Positions 46,706 through 59,060 of a stretch of 64,000 bases of DNA are shown here, piece by piece. Location of the stretch: NCBI GenBank assembly GCA_958496175.1, contig OY292276.1:55503080-55567079 (forward strand). Direction: 5' to 3'. The notes under the pieces were generated by a model. It saw only the letters and a list, made by a program, of their open reading frames with translations, did not search any database and had not been told where the DNA came from. The position numbers and the translations under genes were made by a program. The stretch comes from Sisyra terminalis (Eukaryota > Arthropoda > Insecta > Neuroptera > Sisyridae). The first letter of the stretch is position 1, and every line of letters begins with the position of its first letter.

Positions 46706-49700
46706 GGAAACAAATTTACAACATATAAATAAAATAAGGGAAAGTTCCGTTTTCAATTCTCACGGACCCCTCTGTGTGATATTTCAAAATGCTCGCACCA
46801 ATTACGTCTGGAGAGTGCTCCCGTTCATTCTCTCGACACATATAAATTCGGAATGTCCAACGACGAACGAATTTTCTAAGTGCTTTTCAGAGCTAACACA
46901 TGGTGAAATTGTGTCGCTAGTCGGACAAATAGAAAATTGTCGGTTCGAAGGACTCGAATCGGGCATCTACATATATACAACACCCCCTCCCCCTCCCCCA
47001 CCAAAGAGTGTCGTCTGGAACGACCCCATTTTGAAAGTCAGCCAACCAAATGGACATTTAAATAACTCAACTGTTGGTTTTCCTGCGGGAACAACAGGAA
47101 CGACAACATATCCTCAACGTGAAGCCTAACAAATAAGGGATTTCGACACACGAACAAAATACTAATAACAACCAAAAAAAAAACAAGTATCTCATTAAAA
47201 ATACATCTAGTGGGCCATGCTTAAAGTATCCTAACCAAACTTTATATTTTTGAGGTTATATCTCCCCCCTCCCTCTAATTAACTTTCGAGTCAAATCGTA
47301 TCATTTCGACTTGGTCGAACGAAAAAAAAAAACAGTATCATTTGATTGTTATGGATTGAAGTCCATGGCACACTGCGATTGGAAAATTGCCAAAAAATTT
47401 AACTTTTCGTTTGAATTTTTGCTCGCTGATATCTCCGCATTGGCTCGTTTCCCTCGTATGTAAGTCATTCAATGTGTCATTTCCCAACCCCGCGAGCGTT
47501 CAACCCTTGAACATGTATATGTATATGTATGTTTATCAACCCCCGGCTTTTTCAACAATTGGGTACAAAACGTTATACAAAAATGTTTTACTACGATTTG
47601 TTAATGTCGACGCGTGGTTCCGCCTCTTGTAAATTTTTTTCGGACTTACAACCCCAAAAAAGGAGAAAAAAATGAAATGAAATGCGTAAGTTTACCCAAA
47701 TAAGATTTATTTAAAAGGCAAGCTCAGATAAGGGATGCATGATATAACGTTGAATTGAGAAGATTTCCATGTTATATGAGAGAATGTATGTTATTTGATC
47801 TTGATTATGTCATCTTTAAATCTCTCCCCATCCCTGGCTCGATATTCCTTTTGCTTTTCCAACTCATTTTTATGAAATGAACTTAAATGAAAAGGAAAAA
47901 TTGTTTGAGACAAAATTGACAAGCTTGAAAAATTTTCTTTTATAAATTTGATGCATTCTCCTCCCTACCCCCCTCTCACCCCACTGACTTTCTTTTCCCC
48001 ACCATCATTCGATCCCCATTTTGAGAAACTCATCGCAAATCAAATGTCCCTTAAGAAGTTCATTGTTATCAGCCATTAAAAGCATAAGGAGAAGAGCTTT
48101 TTTTTACACATTTCACTTTCAAGCCCATATTTGATAGAAGACAAAAAAATTCATCCCCTTTCCCGTACTTTGCATCCTCTTAGGCCGACCGGCTGACATC
48201 ATCGTCATCATTTGTCGTCGCATTTCATTTGTTCGGTTTATATTGTTATTAACACAACTGACCGAATTCCCATCATATATTTTTTTTTTCACTCCCCGGA
48301 GAGCTTTTCTTTAAAAGTAAATGTTAAAAGCTCGATTGAATATATCATCGTTTTTCTTTTATTCGTACGAAAGGGATGAACGAAATGGAATGAAAAAAAT
48401 AATACACGCAAGGAAAATATTGTAAACATCTTAGAGATTTGTAGTTATAATTTTAGTCGTAAATAAAAGGTCAATACACTCTTTAGCAGTTTGAAATTAT
48501 GAAAGAGCTTTTAAATGGATCAAGTGGCTGGAGGAAATTTCAACCAATTATATTATTCATAACTCATCGATTGTTTTCTCTGATACCTATGATCTTATAG
48601 TATTAACTAGTAGTTGCCCGTTGCATTCGGAACTAAAGATTTTATTTCAATAAAATGTTTAATATGAGATAATGTAGAATTAATCAACAATCGAAATTTT
48701 AAATTTAATAATCAAAGTATTGTTAGTATAAAAAAAAGTTTATCTAAAATTATATTAAGAAATAAAATATAAGCGTTTTTTATATCATTTTAATAACAAC
48801 ATTTTAAAGAACATTATTTCAATTAGTAATGAAAGTTTATGTAGTACTTATACCAAATAGGCGATTTTAAATTTTGGTTTGTTTTTCAACAATAAAACTT
48901 TTGAAAATTTATTTTATTTTATGAGCCAATGGTTGTGATCTGGAGTAATTGTATATTCGACTGAAAAGCATTTAGGTACCAATTTTTTGCCATATATTTC
49001 ACTGTCAATTCAAATATAAAATCTTCGATACTAACTTTTTTTCGGTATTTAGAACAATTTGAAAACCAATTATTGTTATTGAAAATAAATAAAATATTTA
49101 AATTTACTTCCACGTTTTCCACCTATTTCCAATAATTTTTTATGTACAACGTCCAAATATGCTAAGTCGAATAGCTTTTTAGTCATGTTAACTAACATAA
49201 AGAAGGGCATTATTTTTTTTTGTTTTACATTGTATTTTCAAATATAATTGCACATTTGTGTCGATGAAATTTAGAAAATGTTTTCCTTATACGATGCAGA
49301 TATATAATAAGAAGGGGTTTTTGAAAATTTCTCCCCTAAAAGAGTGAAAAACGGTAGCAAAGTTTGTAAGGGATAACGTTTAATAAACAATTGAAATTTC
49401 AAATTTAATATTCAATCAAAGTCCGTTAAAAGCGAAACGTTATTACTGCTTAGTATAAAACAAAGTTGGTTTATTATTAGAAACAAAAACTTAGGGTCTG
49501 CTTAAAAATTTAAACTCTGATAAGTAGATGTATCTGAAAAGGTTAAATTAAGTTTATAAGTGAGCATTATATTTTTTGGCTTTTACATATTGTAAACCTG
49601 AAAATCCGAAATACGTATTCACAAATAAATACATTAGTGATTGAGTACCCTTATCAACGTTTTGAATGCGTAAGTGGGGATAACAGAGTGCATGCGCATA

Positions 49701-51501
49701 GCCCATTCTGCACGGACGCATGGCAAGATAGCCAATTTATATATATGATATTTGCAACTCGCAACTTCGCTTACGTGATATGTAAGGATATAAAATATGA
49801 ACATTGTTACACTTTCAACAAAAACACAATGCTTTTACAACCCTTATAACGTTAATCTCAACAATTATGAGTTAAATATTAAGAAATGACTAATTAGAAT
49901 ACTAAATTGACCAAAAAGCGTTTAAAACTTCAAAAATTAATAAAATTTTGTAACACTTTTAGTATATAAAATAAATACCGAAATTGAATTTGAGGAATCA
50001 ACCCTTGCATGTTTGCGGCTTTAATTATTTCAAATTAAACTGTCACACAACACATACAATATATTTAATGTACATCTGCAACGAAAAACCTTCCAAATCA
50101 ACCAAACAACCCTTGAAGCCTCTAATACACTTTTGGGTCGTCGTTTTTGCCACCCCCGAACCATTCCGCGTGGAAATCTCATTTTCGTCGTTTTCTCGTT
50201 CCAATTACCACATATCGAACAACCGAGCGATCAAGTTTCCAATCCTTCTGTTAAAAATGTATACGAATGAACAACAAGGGAAAATTTCCTAGTAAAAATT
50301 GTAGAATGAACATTTTCCACCCCCATCTCCACCCCCCGGCTAGTCGTTTCGCTTGGTGAATGTTTCAATATTCGTTCGATTTATTATCGGGAAAAATTTG
50401 CAGTGAAAACTGTTTACTGTTTGTTTGATTATTAACACTTTTTTTTCCTTCCCATCTCTCTCCCATTCGACTCGGGTTTAATTAATTTTCGTATTTTTCG
50501 CCGAGTCGAGCTTTTGGTCGAGCAGCTTTGTTGTTTGAGGGGATGCGAGGGGGGGAGAGAGGAGAGTGTGGCGTTTAGACGGATAGTTCATTCGGTTAAT
50601 TGAGCGTGAGTTTTTTGTTTTGTTTTTTTTTCTTTATTAAAGCTCAACACAAAGCTCTTTGTCATTTATTTCAATAAAAATTATTTATCCTTTGACCCAA
50701 TTGTGAAAATTTAATAATCAATTTTTCAATAAATTTAATATTTTTTTTTGGTCCCAATAAAAACAATGTTAAAACTGTGAAATATTTTTATTGAACTTTT
50801 TTGCCTATAAATCATATCTCTCATGCGTGTATTGTTTGAAATAATACCACAAACAAAATAAATATTTTGGTTCATTAGTGGTATTTCCTTGTGAAAAAAA
50901 GCCGTAAAAGTACAATGTCGGCAAAAAATTTATTATAAAATTTTCCATCTATAAAATCGAATTATTTTATTGTATGTATATTGAAATTTATAGGTACATT
51001 TGTCACAGAAATAAACCTTAATGGGAATTTATACGTTGGTTTGTATCTTAGCTAAAAAGCACATATAAAATTTGTACTTTATTTGGATTACAAACAGAAT
51101 ATTCTTGATATAAGTATTTTATATGCTTCCTTTAATTTATTGACATCTTTTGATCAACTTTTTGGTAGGAAAATTTATTTTATTACAAAGACTTTGAAAA
51201 CCAATGCATTTTTCTGATGTTGAAAAATGATTTTATTAAAAATTACTTTTAACATTTGATTCAAATTTCATTCATTGGTTACTCGGATTAAGATCCTAAA
51301 CTAAAGTTTCAAATGTTTTCCCTAGAAATTCATTGAAAAGTACTTAGCTTTTGAACTATTAGATGTTTTAGTTACAAACATCACAAACGACAATATGGTT
51401 AAGTGCTACCAATTTTATAATGGAGGCCTTAAATTTCTGTTTTCAATTGTTTTTCCGATTGGTTACCAAATTTTCAGGTGAGATACTATCATTATACAAG
51501 A
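46706..51501. other. Noncoding DNA, AT-rich with unique patches
   Basis: The segment beginning tagtagttgcccgttgcatt near 48609 resembles the start of a common class of insect interspersed repeat; a related phrase (gcaactcgcaacttcgctta) occurs near 49756. Neither has clear ends. A C-rich patch lies at 46980-47000, and GC-richer DNA at 50130-50580. No protein motif is recognised. Confidence 0.4.
48301..48333. repeat. GAGCTTT/AAAGCTC inverted repeat
   Basis: GAGCTTTT (48301-48308) and AAAAGCTC (48326-48333): perfect 8-bp arms, 17-base loop. Confidence 0.8.
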
Positions 51502-51630
51502 AGGGCCAACAAACTACAGGCATTCCAAAACAAGGTGCTTAAAATTGCTGTCTATGCTCCATGGTATGTACAAAACGACTATATCCACAAAGAACTGGGA
51601 ATTTTGTACGTCAGTGAATTTATCTTGTAA
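51502..51630 (+). pseudogene. Jockey-type non-LTR retrotransposon fragment
   Basis: One frame reads RANKLQAFQNKVLKIAVYAP, then WYVQNDYIHKELGI and YVSEFIL before a stop. It is the same post-RT block as at 2101-2275 and 43380-43568 and keeps the APWYV.N..IH.EL.I core best of the three. It is the only Jockey fragment here on the plus strand. The sequence around it does not continue the frame. Confidence 0.8.
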
Positions 51631-52077
51631 CCCAAAAGTTATTTTGAAACCATTAATATGAGCTAAGGTACCACAGTTTTCACACTTTGTAAAAGCAACA
51701 CAAGTTATCTTAAAAATGTTTTATTTTGGATTACTAAAGATTGAATTCCTCAAGTGAAAATACCATATTTAATACTTGCCATTACTATAATGCATAGCAA
51801 ATAAATTATATAAATTTCTGGACTAGAACTTTTAAAAAAATACATCAAAAATGAAGATTCTTTCCTTCCAATTATATTTACCATAGCCTTACATTTGTGG
51901 TAACTTCTTTACACAGCTCTTCACATCCTTCGCCAGTTTGTCCAGCCTGCCAAAACCATAAAGTTCACGTTTACTTCAAAATTTCTGCCTTTCGAAAAAA
52001 AATTGTGAATTTATCTAACATAAAAACGGTGAAAATTCCTATGAATTAAATAACTTGGTTTAAAATAACCCACTTGC
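51631..52077. other. AT-rich DNA before the mariner remnant
   Basis: No motif is recognised. It may hold the 3' flank and terminal repeat of the mariner relic, which I could not identify. Confidence 0.4.
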
Positions 52078-52299
52078 TTAGGAATGCAATAATAGTTTTG
52101 ATCCATAGAGAATCATTTGATCAGTAATAAGTATTGAACCAAAGAAAAAAGTTAAGTAGGCCATACTTTTACGAATCAAACAAAGTTCAAGTTTAGGATG
52201 GCACCTAAATCGCTTAACCATTTTAAAGTAAAATATATTTTTTTGTAAGTTATTGAATTTCAATTTACTCTTTTTTGTTAACAAAGCCAAAAAATAAAA

Positions 52300-53075
52300 A
52301 TTTAATTTTGATTTTGAATGAATGATGATGTCACGTAAATGGCCTCCATTTTCAGCTTTGCAAACACGAACTCTTTCTAAAGTATTTTTCATAGCAATTT
52401 TCAGCATCTGAGGCTATATGGATCTAAATTCTTCCTGTACCTGTAGATTAAGTTCTTAAATAGTTATAGGCTAACTTATATAAACCTTTTCTTAACGATA
52501 TTGAGACTATAATAAATAGAAATTTCGGGAAAATTCGATCTTAAAACATCACAGTTAATATTTGCATGGTGGATCTAGCCATATGTGCAGTTGCACCATC
52601 TTGTTTCCACCGATAACTAGCTATATTTTCTATCTTAGGCGGAATAAATTTTCCTACTTTTCTTTACATCGCTCACCTGTTACAGTGGCTGTTTTTTCAT
52701 AAAAACTCTCAAAGAAGTAAGGCCCAATAATTTTTTCTATGGATACTCCACACCATTTTGTAATCCTACTTGGGTGCAATTTACTTGCATAAACGTAACA
52801 TGTATTTTTGGTATCTCAAAATATCGTATTCTGGTTATTCACATGAAATTATTAAAATAGTTCTTAACTTCCGTAATTAAATTGTGAATAAAGTTTATGT
52901 TAATTCTTGCAACTTTCTGAGATCTGATGGCATAATTTAGCCATTGTTGCAAGTCTAATGGCTGTAAAAATTGCACTAGTTTAATCTTATATGAATACCT
53001 ACATGTTCAAGCCTCTTTGGATTTGCTGAATTGACCTCCGTGAAATTCCAAGTTCTTGAGAACATTGCATGGCAC
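52300..53075 (-). pseudogene. Mariner-superfamily transposase pseudogene
   Basis: Minus-strand blocks in protein order: SQELGISRRSIQQIQRGLNM (helix-turn-helix end, about 53000-53070), YSYKIKLVQFLQPLDLQQWL, HPSRITKWCG, IIGPYFFE (about 52730-52790), QDGATAHMARSTMQIL (second catalytic Asp, about 52560-52605), then MLKIAMKNTLERVRV and ENGGHLRDIIIH (from 52407 down). All belong to one IS630/Tc1/mariner family whose usual text is IGPYFFE..., QDGATAHTA, GGHL.DIIFH. The third acidic block (PPRSPDLSP) is not recognisable. There are many stops and frameshifts. Confidence 0.85.
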
Positions 53076-53097
53076 ATTTTCTGGATTTTCAGGCATT

Positions 53098-53477
53098 TTT
53101 TTTCTTTTCAGAATTATCCAGTAATATCTTTGGCTAGTAATCATGGTTTAATTTACAATGAAGATACCGAAAGATACTTGAATTTAATTTTAAAAAATGT
53201 TACTCAATTATTATAACACAAAGATCCTTTATGCGTCAAATCAATGTTAAGTATCCTTTAAAGTCAACAATAATTAATTTGGTGAAGAACCGGAAATGTA
53301 GGATTTAGAAAAATACCTTACATTAATTTGGTTCATAAAAAATCGCTGTGTCAAAATAATTTTAATTTTTATCAAATCATTTTCAAATCTTGGACAAAAT
53401 CCAAGTTTCTTTTGGTTGTAAATTTGATCATGATTTACTAGCCAAAGATTTTACTGGAGAAGATTCCTGAAAAGAAA
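53098..53477. repeat. Inverted repeat beside the mariner relic
   Basis: About 60 bases at 53098-53160 (with atctttggctagtaatcatg) are an imperfect inverted copy of 53418-53477, 260 bases away. It lies next to the N-terminal end of the mariner pseudogene, so it may be a rearranged piece of that element or an independent foldback unit. Confidence 0.7.
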
Positions 53478-55110
53478 AAAATAATAAGGAAATTAGTGAC
53501 TTATGGGTTAATCTGTATTTATTTCTTTTTTCTACCAACAAAGAGTTTTGTCTTTCCGGGAAGTTTTCCAGTAGATACTGTCCATCCTTGGTTCAGGTCT
53601 AGATCAAAAATTTTTTTCAACAGGTCAAAGTTTGTCCTTTCTATATTCCCTTCTTTCATCTGGTGTTCCTGTTTTAGTTCAACGCATCCAATTTTGACTT
53701 TTCCAATACAGAATTGTAATCATTCCAAATTACTCTTTAAATCACCAAATTGTGATTTTTTTTCCACTTTAACTATTCTAAATACTTAAAAAGGGTGTAG
53801 CAGGATCCACATGGCGAGTTAGCCCCCAAATAGGAACCTATGTCGAAACTTATGTAAAAATATCGGCTTGATATACAAACACATTTTATATACTTTTTGC
53901 GACCAAATTGCTTTTTGACCTTAAGATATCGGCAAAAATGTCCCCCCGCATGGCTATTTTTCAAAGTTATATATCTCAAAAACTAATTAAGCTAGAGAAG
54001 TAAAACCAACGCGAGGCTTTAGATTATTTTACAGAGTATATCATATATTTTTTTTGCATTTTTTAGAAAAAAAAATTATCCAAAAAAAATCCAAAAAACA
54101 AATTAAATATTTTTTTTCTCTGTGTTCTCTTAAAGTGACAATCACGAAAAAAATATATTTTATGCTTCTGCATGAGCACTATAACTCATAAAAATTGGGT
54201 GAAAAAATAGTTGGTGCAACATATTGAAAAAAAATTAAATGTGATCTACACCTAATAGTGTACCTCGATTTTATTGTTTTTCCAAGTGTTTCATCAATTT
54301 TTTTTTCACAAAACTTCATTAAAAAATAGGCCACATATAGGAGCAAAACATATATTATTTTCATAATTGCAAGTTGAAGGAAACATTAAAAAAAAATTTT
54401 TTTTCAGTTTTTTTCATATTAATTTTAAATTTGCAAATTCAGAATTGAAATCGTTATATCACATAACTAGTGTTTCCGAAATAGCAGTTCTAATTTTCGA
54501 ATCAAAAGATTTTTTTTCTCTTGAATTCAACCTTTGCATGGTTCTCTTTGATTAATAAGTGGAATATTCTTTGATATTAATGCTTTTTAATTTAAAATTG
54601 GGTCATGAAAATCAATTTTTTGTTATCCATTTTGTTCTACAAAAAATTTTGTATCTTTGAAACAATAAAAGCTGTCTTTTTTTGAAGAGGGGTAAGACAA
54701 ATTAACTAATGAAGCTATGAATGATTGCAAGAATTTTTTTTTTTCCCTCTTAATTGTAAATTTAGTACAAGAACATTTTTTCACTTCAAATTCTCCTCAT
54801 TATTAATTCTTTTAAATGAGTCGAGGGTTCTTTGTCAATTTATTTCCAGACTTAAATTTTAATTTAGCGAAAAAAAAAACACCGAAAATATATCATTTCT
54901 TTGCCTAATTACTTTTTTCTTCAAGTCCAAAAGTCTCTATTTCTCACTCCTCAGATTTGAACTAATTGATCATTTGTACCACACGTTTCTTAACAATGTA
55001 CAAACGTTTCTCGGCCATTTTCTTTCTTTTGGTGGTTGGCAAGAATAAATGTAATAAGTAATTAGTGTCTATATATTTATTGTGTCCTTTCGGTTTCAAT
55101 GCAATAAATA
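53478..55110. other. AT-rich noncoding DNA
   Basis: The stretch 53800-54350 has the feel of a repeat (tatatctcaaaaactaatta), but no second copy is seen here. No coding motif is seen. Confidence 0.4.
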
Positions 55111-56266
55111 AGCCCTGGAAAAGTACGTGCAAGCAAAGCTCGAAAGAGCTTTGCTCACGAAACGTAACGCAACGTATCTACAATTACAAATCACGACAAT
55201 AGCGAGGATTATGGACCAGAAAACGGAACGTGAGTAAAATTATTACGAGTTTCTCATAAAATATTTAATAAGGATAAATTATCTGTTTGTTTATTTAAAC
55301 AAAACGAACAAAAAAAAAAAAGTACCTGGATGGAAAAATTGTAAAGATTTTTTAAACGGGTAAAGTTTCATTATTAATTTGTGTGGTTGACGAGAGGGGG
55401 GAATTTTGTTGAAAAGCTCGCGTTGTTAACCTGAATTTGTTTGTTTTGTGTGCGAGCTTTTGTGGAGAGTTTTGGCAGAGGTGAGCTTTTCGTTGTTTCA
55501 TTCAAGTTTTCCAACAAGTTTGAAATGTGTAACTTTCGGGTTGGAACGAAGCGTTTTCTCAAGCATATTGTCTTAAATAATATTGAGTTTTCGGTGGCTT
55601 GTTTATTTGTACACGTGTATTTATTATCTTGTAATGATTTTCCGACAGAGACGAGCGGTGAAATGGGTGATGATTTTTCCCCTTTTCGACGCTTATTTAA
55701 ATATTAATGTGCAATAAAAGTTGCTGGCTAGAAATGGACCTGGTGGTTTCGAGTCCCGGTGATTTTTGGGACCGAGCTTTGAACGAGCTTGAACGCCTTC
55801 CGGTTATTGAGCTTTTGCTCGGTCCCCGAAAATTATCGTGGTTTCTTACGCCGACCTCTATGCAAATTTTTAATCGAATTAAAACGAGCTTTGTTGGAGC
55901 TTTCTCCGAAAGCTATCATCTAGGTTTTTCATATTCAATCGATAATTATCACGCAAAGACCTTAGCAAAATCAAATTTATTTGAAATAAAGATTCGTAGG
56001 ATCTCAAACATTCAAATTTTTTCGATTGAATATAAAAAACCTAGATGTTAACTTTTCAAGAAAGCTGCAATAAAGCTCGCCTTTCGTTTTATTTCGATTA
56101 AAAATTTGTATAGAGGTTGGCGTAAGAAACCACGATAATAACGGGGACCAATAACCAGCAATATTTTATTATTATATTAAGCCGTGCTTTTATTAAACCG
56201 TATTCAATGCTTTCAAAACTCAAAATGGTGGTTTAAGTTACTCGAACATCAATTGTTCGAAGGTAT
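55111..56266. other. GC-richer unique region dense in GAGCTTT heptamers
   Basis: About ten GAGCTTT/AAAGCTC occurrences fall between 55130 and 56080. A good donor-like site (gtgagtaa, GT at 55230-55231) follows an ATG at 55211, but no acceptor is convincing. Two open frames (55441-55707 and 55707-56051) have no known motif. Confidence 0.45.
55132..55155. repeat. GAGCTTT hairpin with GAAA tetraloop
   Basis: AGCAAAGCTC, loop GAAA, GAGCTTTGCT: perfect 10-bp arms closed by a GNRA-type tetraloop. Confidence 0.9.
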
Positions 56267-56274
56267 AGTACTAG

Positions 56275-56428
56275 CAAGGTTTATAAAATAGACAGGTGGC
56301 CTCATGGTGGCTACGTGACGTATCCAGAAAAAATTCGTACATATCTTCAGACTGATTCAATTTCAAAATTCTTTGTATGACGTCATTTTTTTTCTAATGG
56401 AGCAACCTGTGTAATTTACAAACCTTGG
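56275..56428. mobile_element. Complete 154-bp hAT-type MITE
   Basis: It is flanked by the 8-bp direct repeat agtactag (56267-56274 and 56429-56436). The left end caaggtttataaaatagaca and the complement of the right end (ccaaggtttgtaaattacac) form a terminal inverted repeat of about 25 bp. An 8-bp duplication is the signature of hAT transposition. It has no coding capacity. Partial relatives lie at 30396-30500 and 6976-7006. Confidence 0.9.
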
Positions 56429-56436
56429 AGTACTAG

Positions 56437-57269
56437 TACAAGTGATCAATTACTCCTTTTGTTTATCAATCAATTTGGATCACCATTGATTTTCGCAAGG
56501 ATTACACTAATCAATTTAACAGCTTTAAGGGTTGTCTTTTTATTAGATTTTCTTTTCTAATTTGCAATTGTTTTGAAACAAAGGGATGAAATAAAATATT
56601 ATTTTAGGTGTATTTTAAAATTAGCGATTATGTACTTATTATAAAAGTATTGAAAAAAAATTTTAAGGATAGATTTCCCGTTTCGTCAACTCTGAAAACT
56701 TTGGTGAAAATTTAAAAAAAAAAACTTTTTAACCCCCCTCCCCCCGCTTCATACCCACACGCCAATAATTGGCAATGTTTGTGTAAATTTTGCACGTGTT
56801 GTTTTCGGAAAAGGGTAGCGGATAAATTCACTTAGTCGCCTCAATGGACTGCACGTCGCTTGAGTGTGGGGTGTGAGGGGTTGGGGTTGGGATTAGGGGA
56901 TGGCAGTTGGTCGGGATGACAGTTGGTTTGATAACAAAATGGAAGCGATGGCGTCGGGGGAAATGAAAATATAATTTCGTTATGTGCGGGAAGGAAACTC
57001 GATGGCACAAGTTCATTTCCGTAAGATAATCAAAAATGGATACCTTTTACTTTGGACCGACATATTTTTTCACACATACACACGTGCATGTGTTGGACTT
57101 CAATTTATTAACTTGGATTAAAGCTGCACCGAAATTTTTCCGTTATTTATGATAATAACACGCGAGCTTTCAAAGCTCGTAAAGCTTCCACAATGTTTAA
57201 ATTTCAAATGGTTTAATCTAATAATTTGATTTTCGCGCCATAACTCTATTGATTTGGACTCTAATGCAA
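56437..57269. other. Noncoding DNA
   Basis: A GC-richer patch at 56730-57010 and the quasi-palindrome at 57163-57179 are the only notable sites. Confidence 0.45.
57163..57179. repeat. GAGCTTT/AAAGCTC quasi-palindrome
   Basis: CGAGCTTT, one C, AAAGCTCG: perfect 8-bp arms. Confidence 0.85.
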
Positions 57270-59060
57270 AATAATTCAATTTAAAATTCATTTTATAATT
57301 TTTTGGTAATGAAAGTTTGTTATAGAATTGTATATTTTTCATTTCTTCTGCAATAAAACCAATCAGTTTTGGAATATTTACCCCAAAAGCTGCTGAAAAT
57401 GGAAGACAAAATATAATTTTTGAGAGTAAATTTTAGCAAACATTTGTATTTTGGCAGAAAGTTTGGAAAAAATTGTTTTCATAGACCGCAAATTTCTGTG
57501 CACGTCACTTTGAAGTAAGAGCCATCTGACCCACACATTAAGCCACATGCATCCCTTCTTTATTACGGGGCAAATATTACCCACATATATGTGGATATTA
57601 TGCTATAAATAATTTTAAAATTTTTGGGATTTGTTAAAAAAAAATTTTGACTTAATTTTGGCTTATACATTGCAAAGGACTTAAATTGAACTGTCTTTGG
57701 TAAATTATCATTACTTTTTGTATTTTTTTTCTTAAAAAAAGAAGTTTTCTGAACTTATGTTTATAGTTTTGGTCTCTTTTTTTGACCAAAACCTATAACG
57801 TCGCCGAAATCTACGATTAACCATATATATCTATATACACTGAATAATTTCTAAATATCATTCAATTCAGGATTCAATTTTTACATTTTTTATAATGAAA
57901 GTATGATAAAAAATTGTATCTTTTTCATTTTTCTTTTGCAATATAAACATTTAATATTTACGAGATATTTACCTTTAAAAGCTGCTGAAAATGAAACACA
58001 AAATATAATTTTTTTAGAGTAAATATCCACTGGCATCTGTATTTTGGGAGAAATTCTGAAAAATATTTATTTTATAGACCGCAAATTCTTGTGCACGTCA
58101 CTGTGAAGTAAGAGCCATCTGACCCACACATTAAGCCACATGCATCCCTTCTTTATTACGGGGCAAATATTACCCACATATATGTGGGCATTACGCTATA
58201 AAGAATCATGAAATTTTTGGGATTTTCTAAGAATTTTTTTTCACTTAATTTTGGCTTATACATTACAAAGGACTTAAGTTGAACTGTCTTTGGTAAATTA
58301 TCATTACTTTTTGTTTTTTTTTTCTTAAAAAAAAAGAAGTTTTTTGAACTTTAGTTTATAGTTTTGACCTTTTTTTGGCCAAAATTATAATTTAAAAATT
58401 TAACAAACCTACAATTTCGCCGAAATCTACTACCAAACATGTATATCTATAATCCATGTATTCTCAATAAGTTCTAAATATCAACCCTTATAATTCTAAA
58501 ATTGGCTCTTATTTTAATTTTTTTTTCAATTAAACCCTTTATCATTAACGAGATATTTACCACAAAAGCTGCTGAAAACGCAACACAAAATATATTTTTT
58601 TAGAATAAATTTCAACTGACATTTGAATTTTGGGCAAAGTCTAAAAAATATTTTTTCATAGACCGCAAATTTTTGAGCACGTCACTGTGAAGTATAAGTC
58701 ATCTGATCCACGTATTAAAACACACACATCCCTTCATTATGCATACGAGGAAAATATTACCCACATATGTGGGTATTATGCTATAAAGAACCATGAAATT
58801 TTTGAGCTTTTTTAACAATTTTTTTTGAATTAATTTTTCTCTTATACATTTTCAAGGGAGTTAAGTTGAACTATCTTTACTTAGTAATCATTACTTTTTT
58901 ATTATTTTTAAAAAAAAAATTACAGAACTTTAGTTTATAGTTTGGACCTCTTTTTTGACCAAAGCGTATAATTTCACCGAAATCTACGACCAAACATGTA
59001 TATACACTGAATATACACTCAATAAACCCTAAATAACATCCCTTATAATTCTAAGTTCGA
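57270..59060. repeat. Three-unit tandem array, ~590-bp period, with conserved core
   Basis: The landmark aaaagctgctgaaaa starts at 57385, 57977 and 58564 (spacings 592 and 587). The array edges lie near 57270 and 59060. Within each unit a core of about 115 bp (57479-57593, 58074-58187, 58668-58774) is better conserved than the rest. It contains gaccgcaaat, gtgaagtaagagccatctga and a palindrome. In units 2 and 3 the palindrome differs in length by one AT step yet stays perfect. The core of units 1 and 2 is also open on the minus strand (GNICPVIKKGCMWLNVWVRW), but unit 3 has a stop there. It may be a local satellite, a duplicated noncoding RNA or a duplicated regulatory element. Confidence 0.85.

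Noticed and set aside
46695..47129. 144-codon plus-strand frame with a polyproline run
   Set aside because: It begins inside the terminal part of a tandem repeat unit and crosses into unrelated DNA; the proline run comes from a simple C-rich stretch.
53773..53979. 68-codon minus-strand frame in a repeat-like stretch
   Set aside because: No recognisable motif, and no second copy in the window to support it as a transposon gene.
55211..55229. ATG followed by a strong donor as a second candidate first exon
   Set aside because: Only six codons, no convincing acceptor or promoter signal upstream, and no hydrophobic or other recognisable start; kept only as part of the 55-kb observation.
57384..57410. 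Micro-exon-like pattern (TTTTCAG...GGTAAATAT) on the minus strand in all three tandem units
   Set aside because: The putative exon would be about 12 bases and its sequence differs between units; three copies of a repeat do not count as independent evidence.
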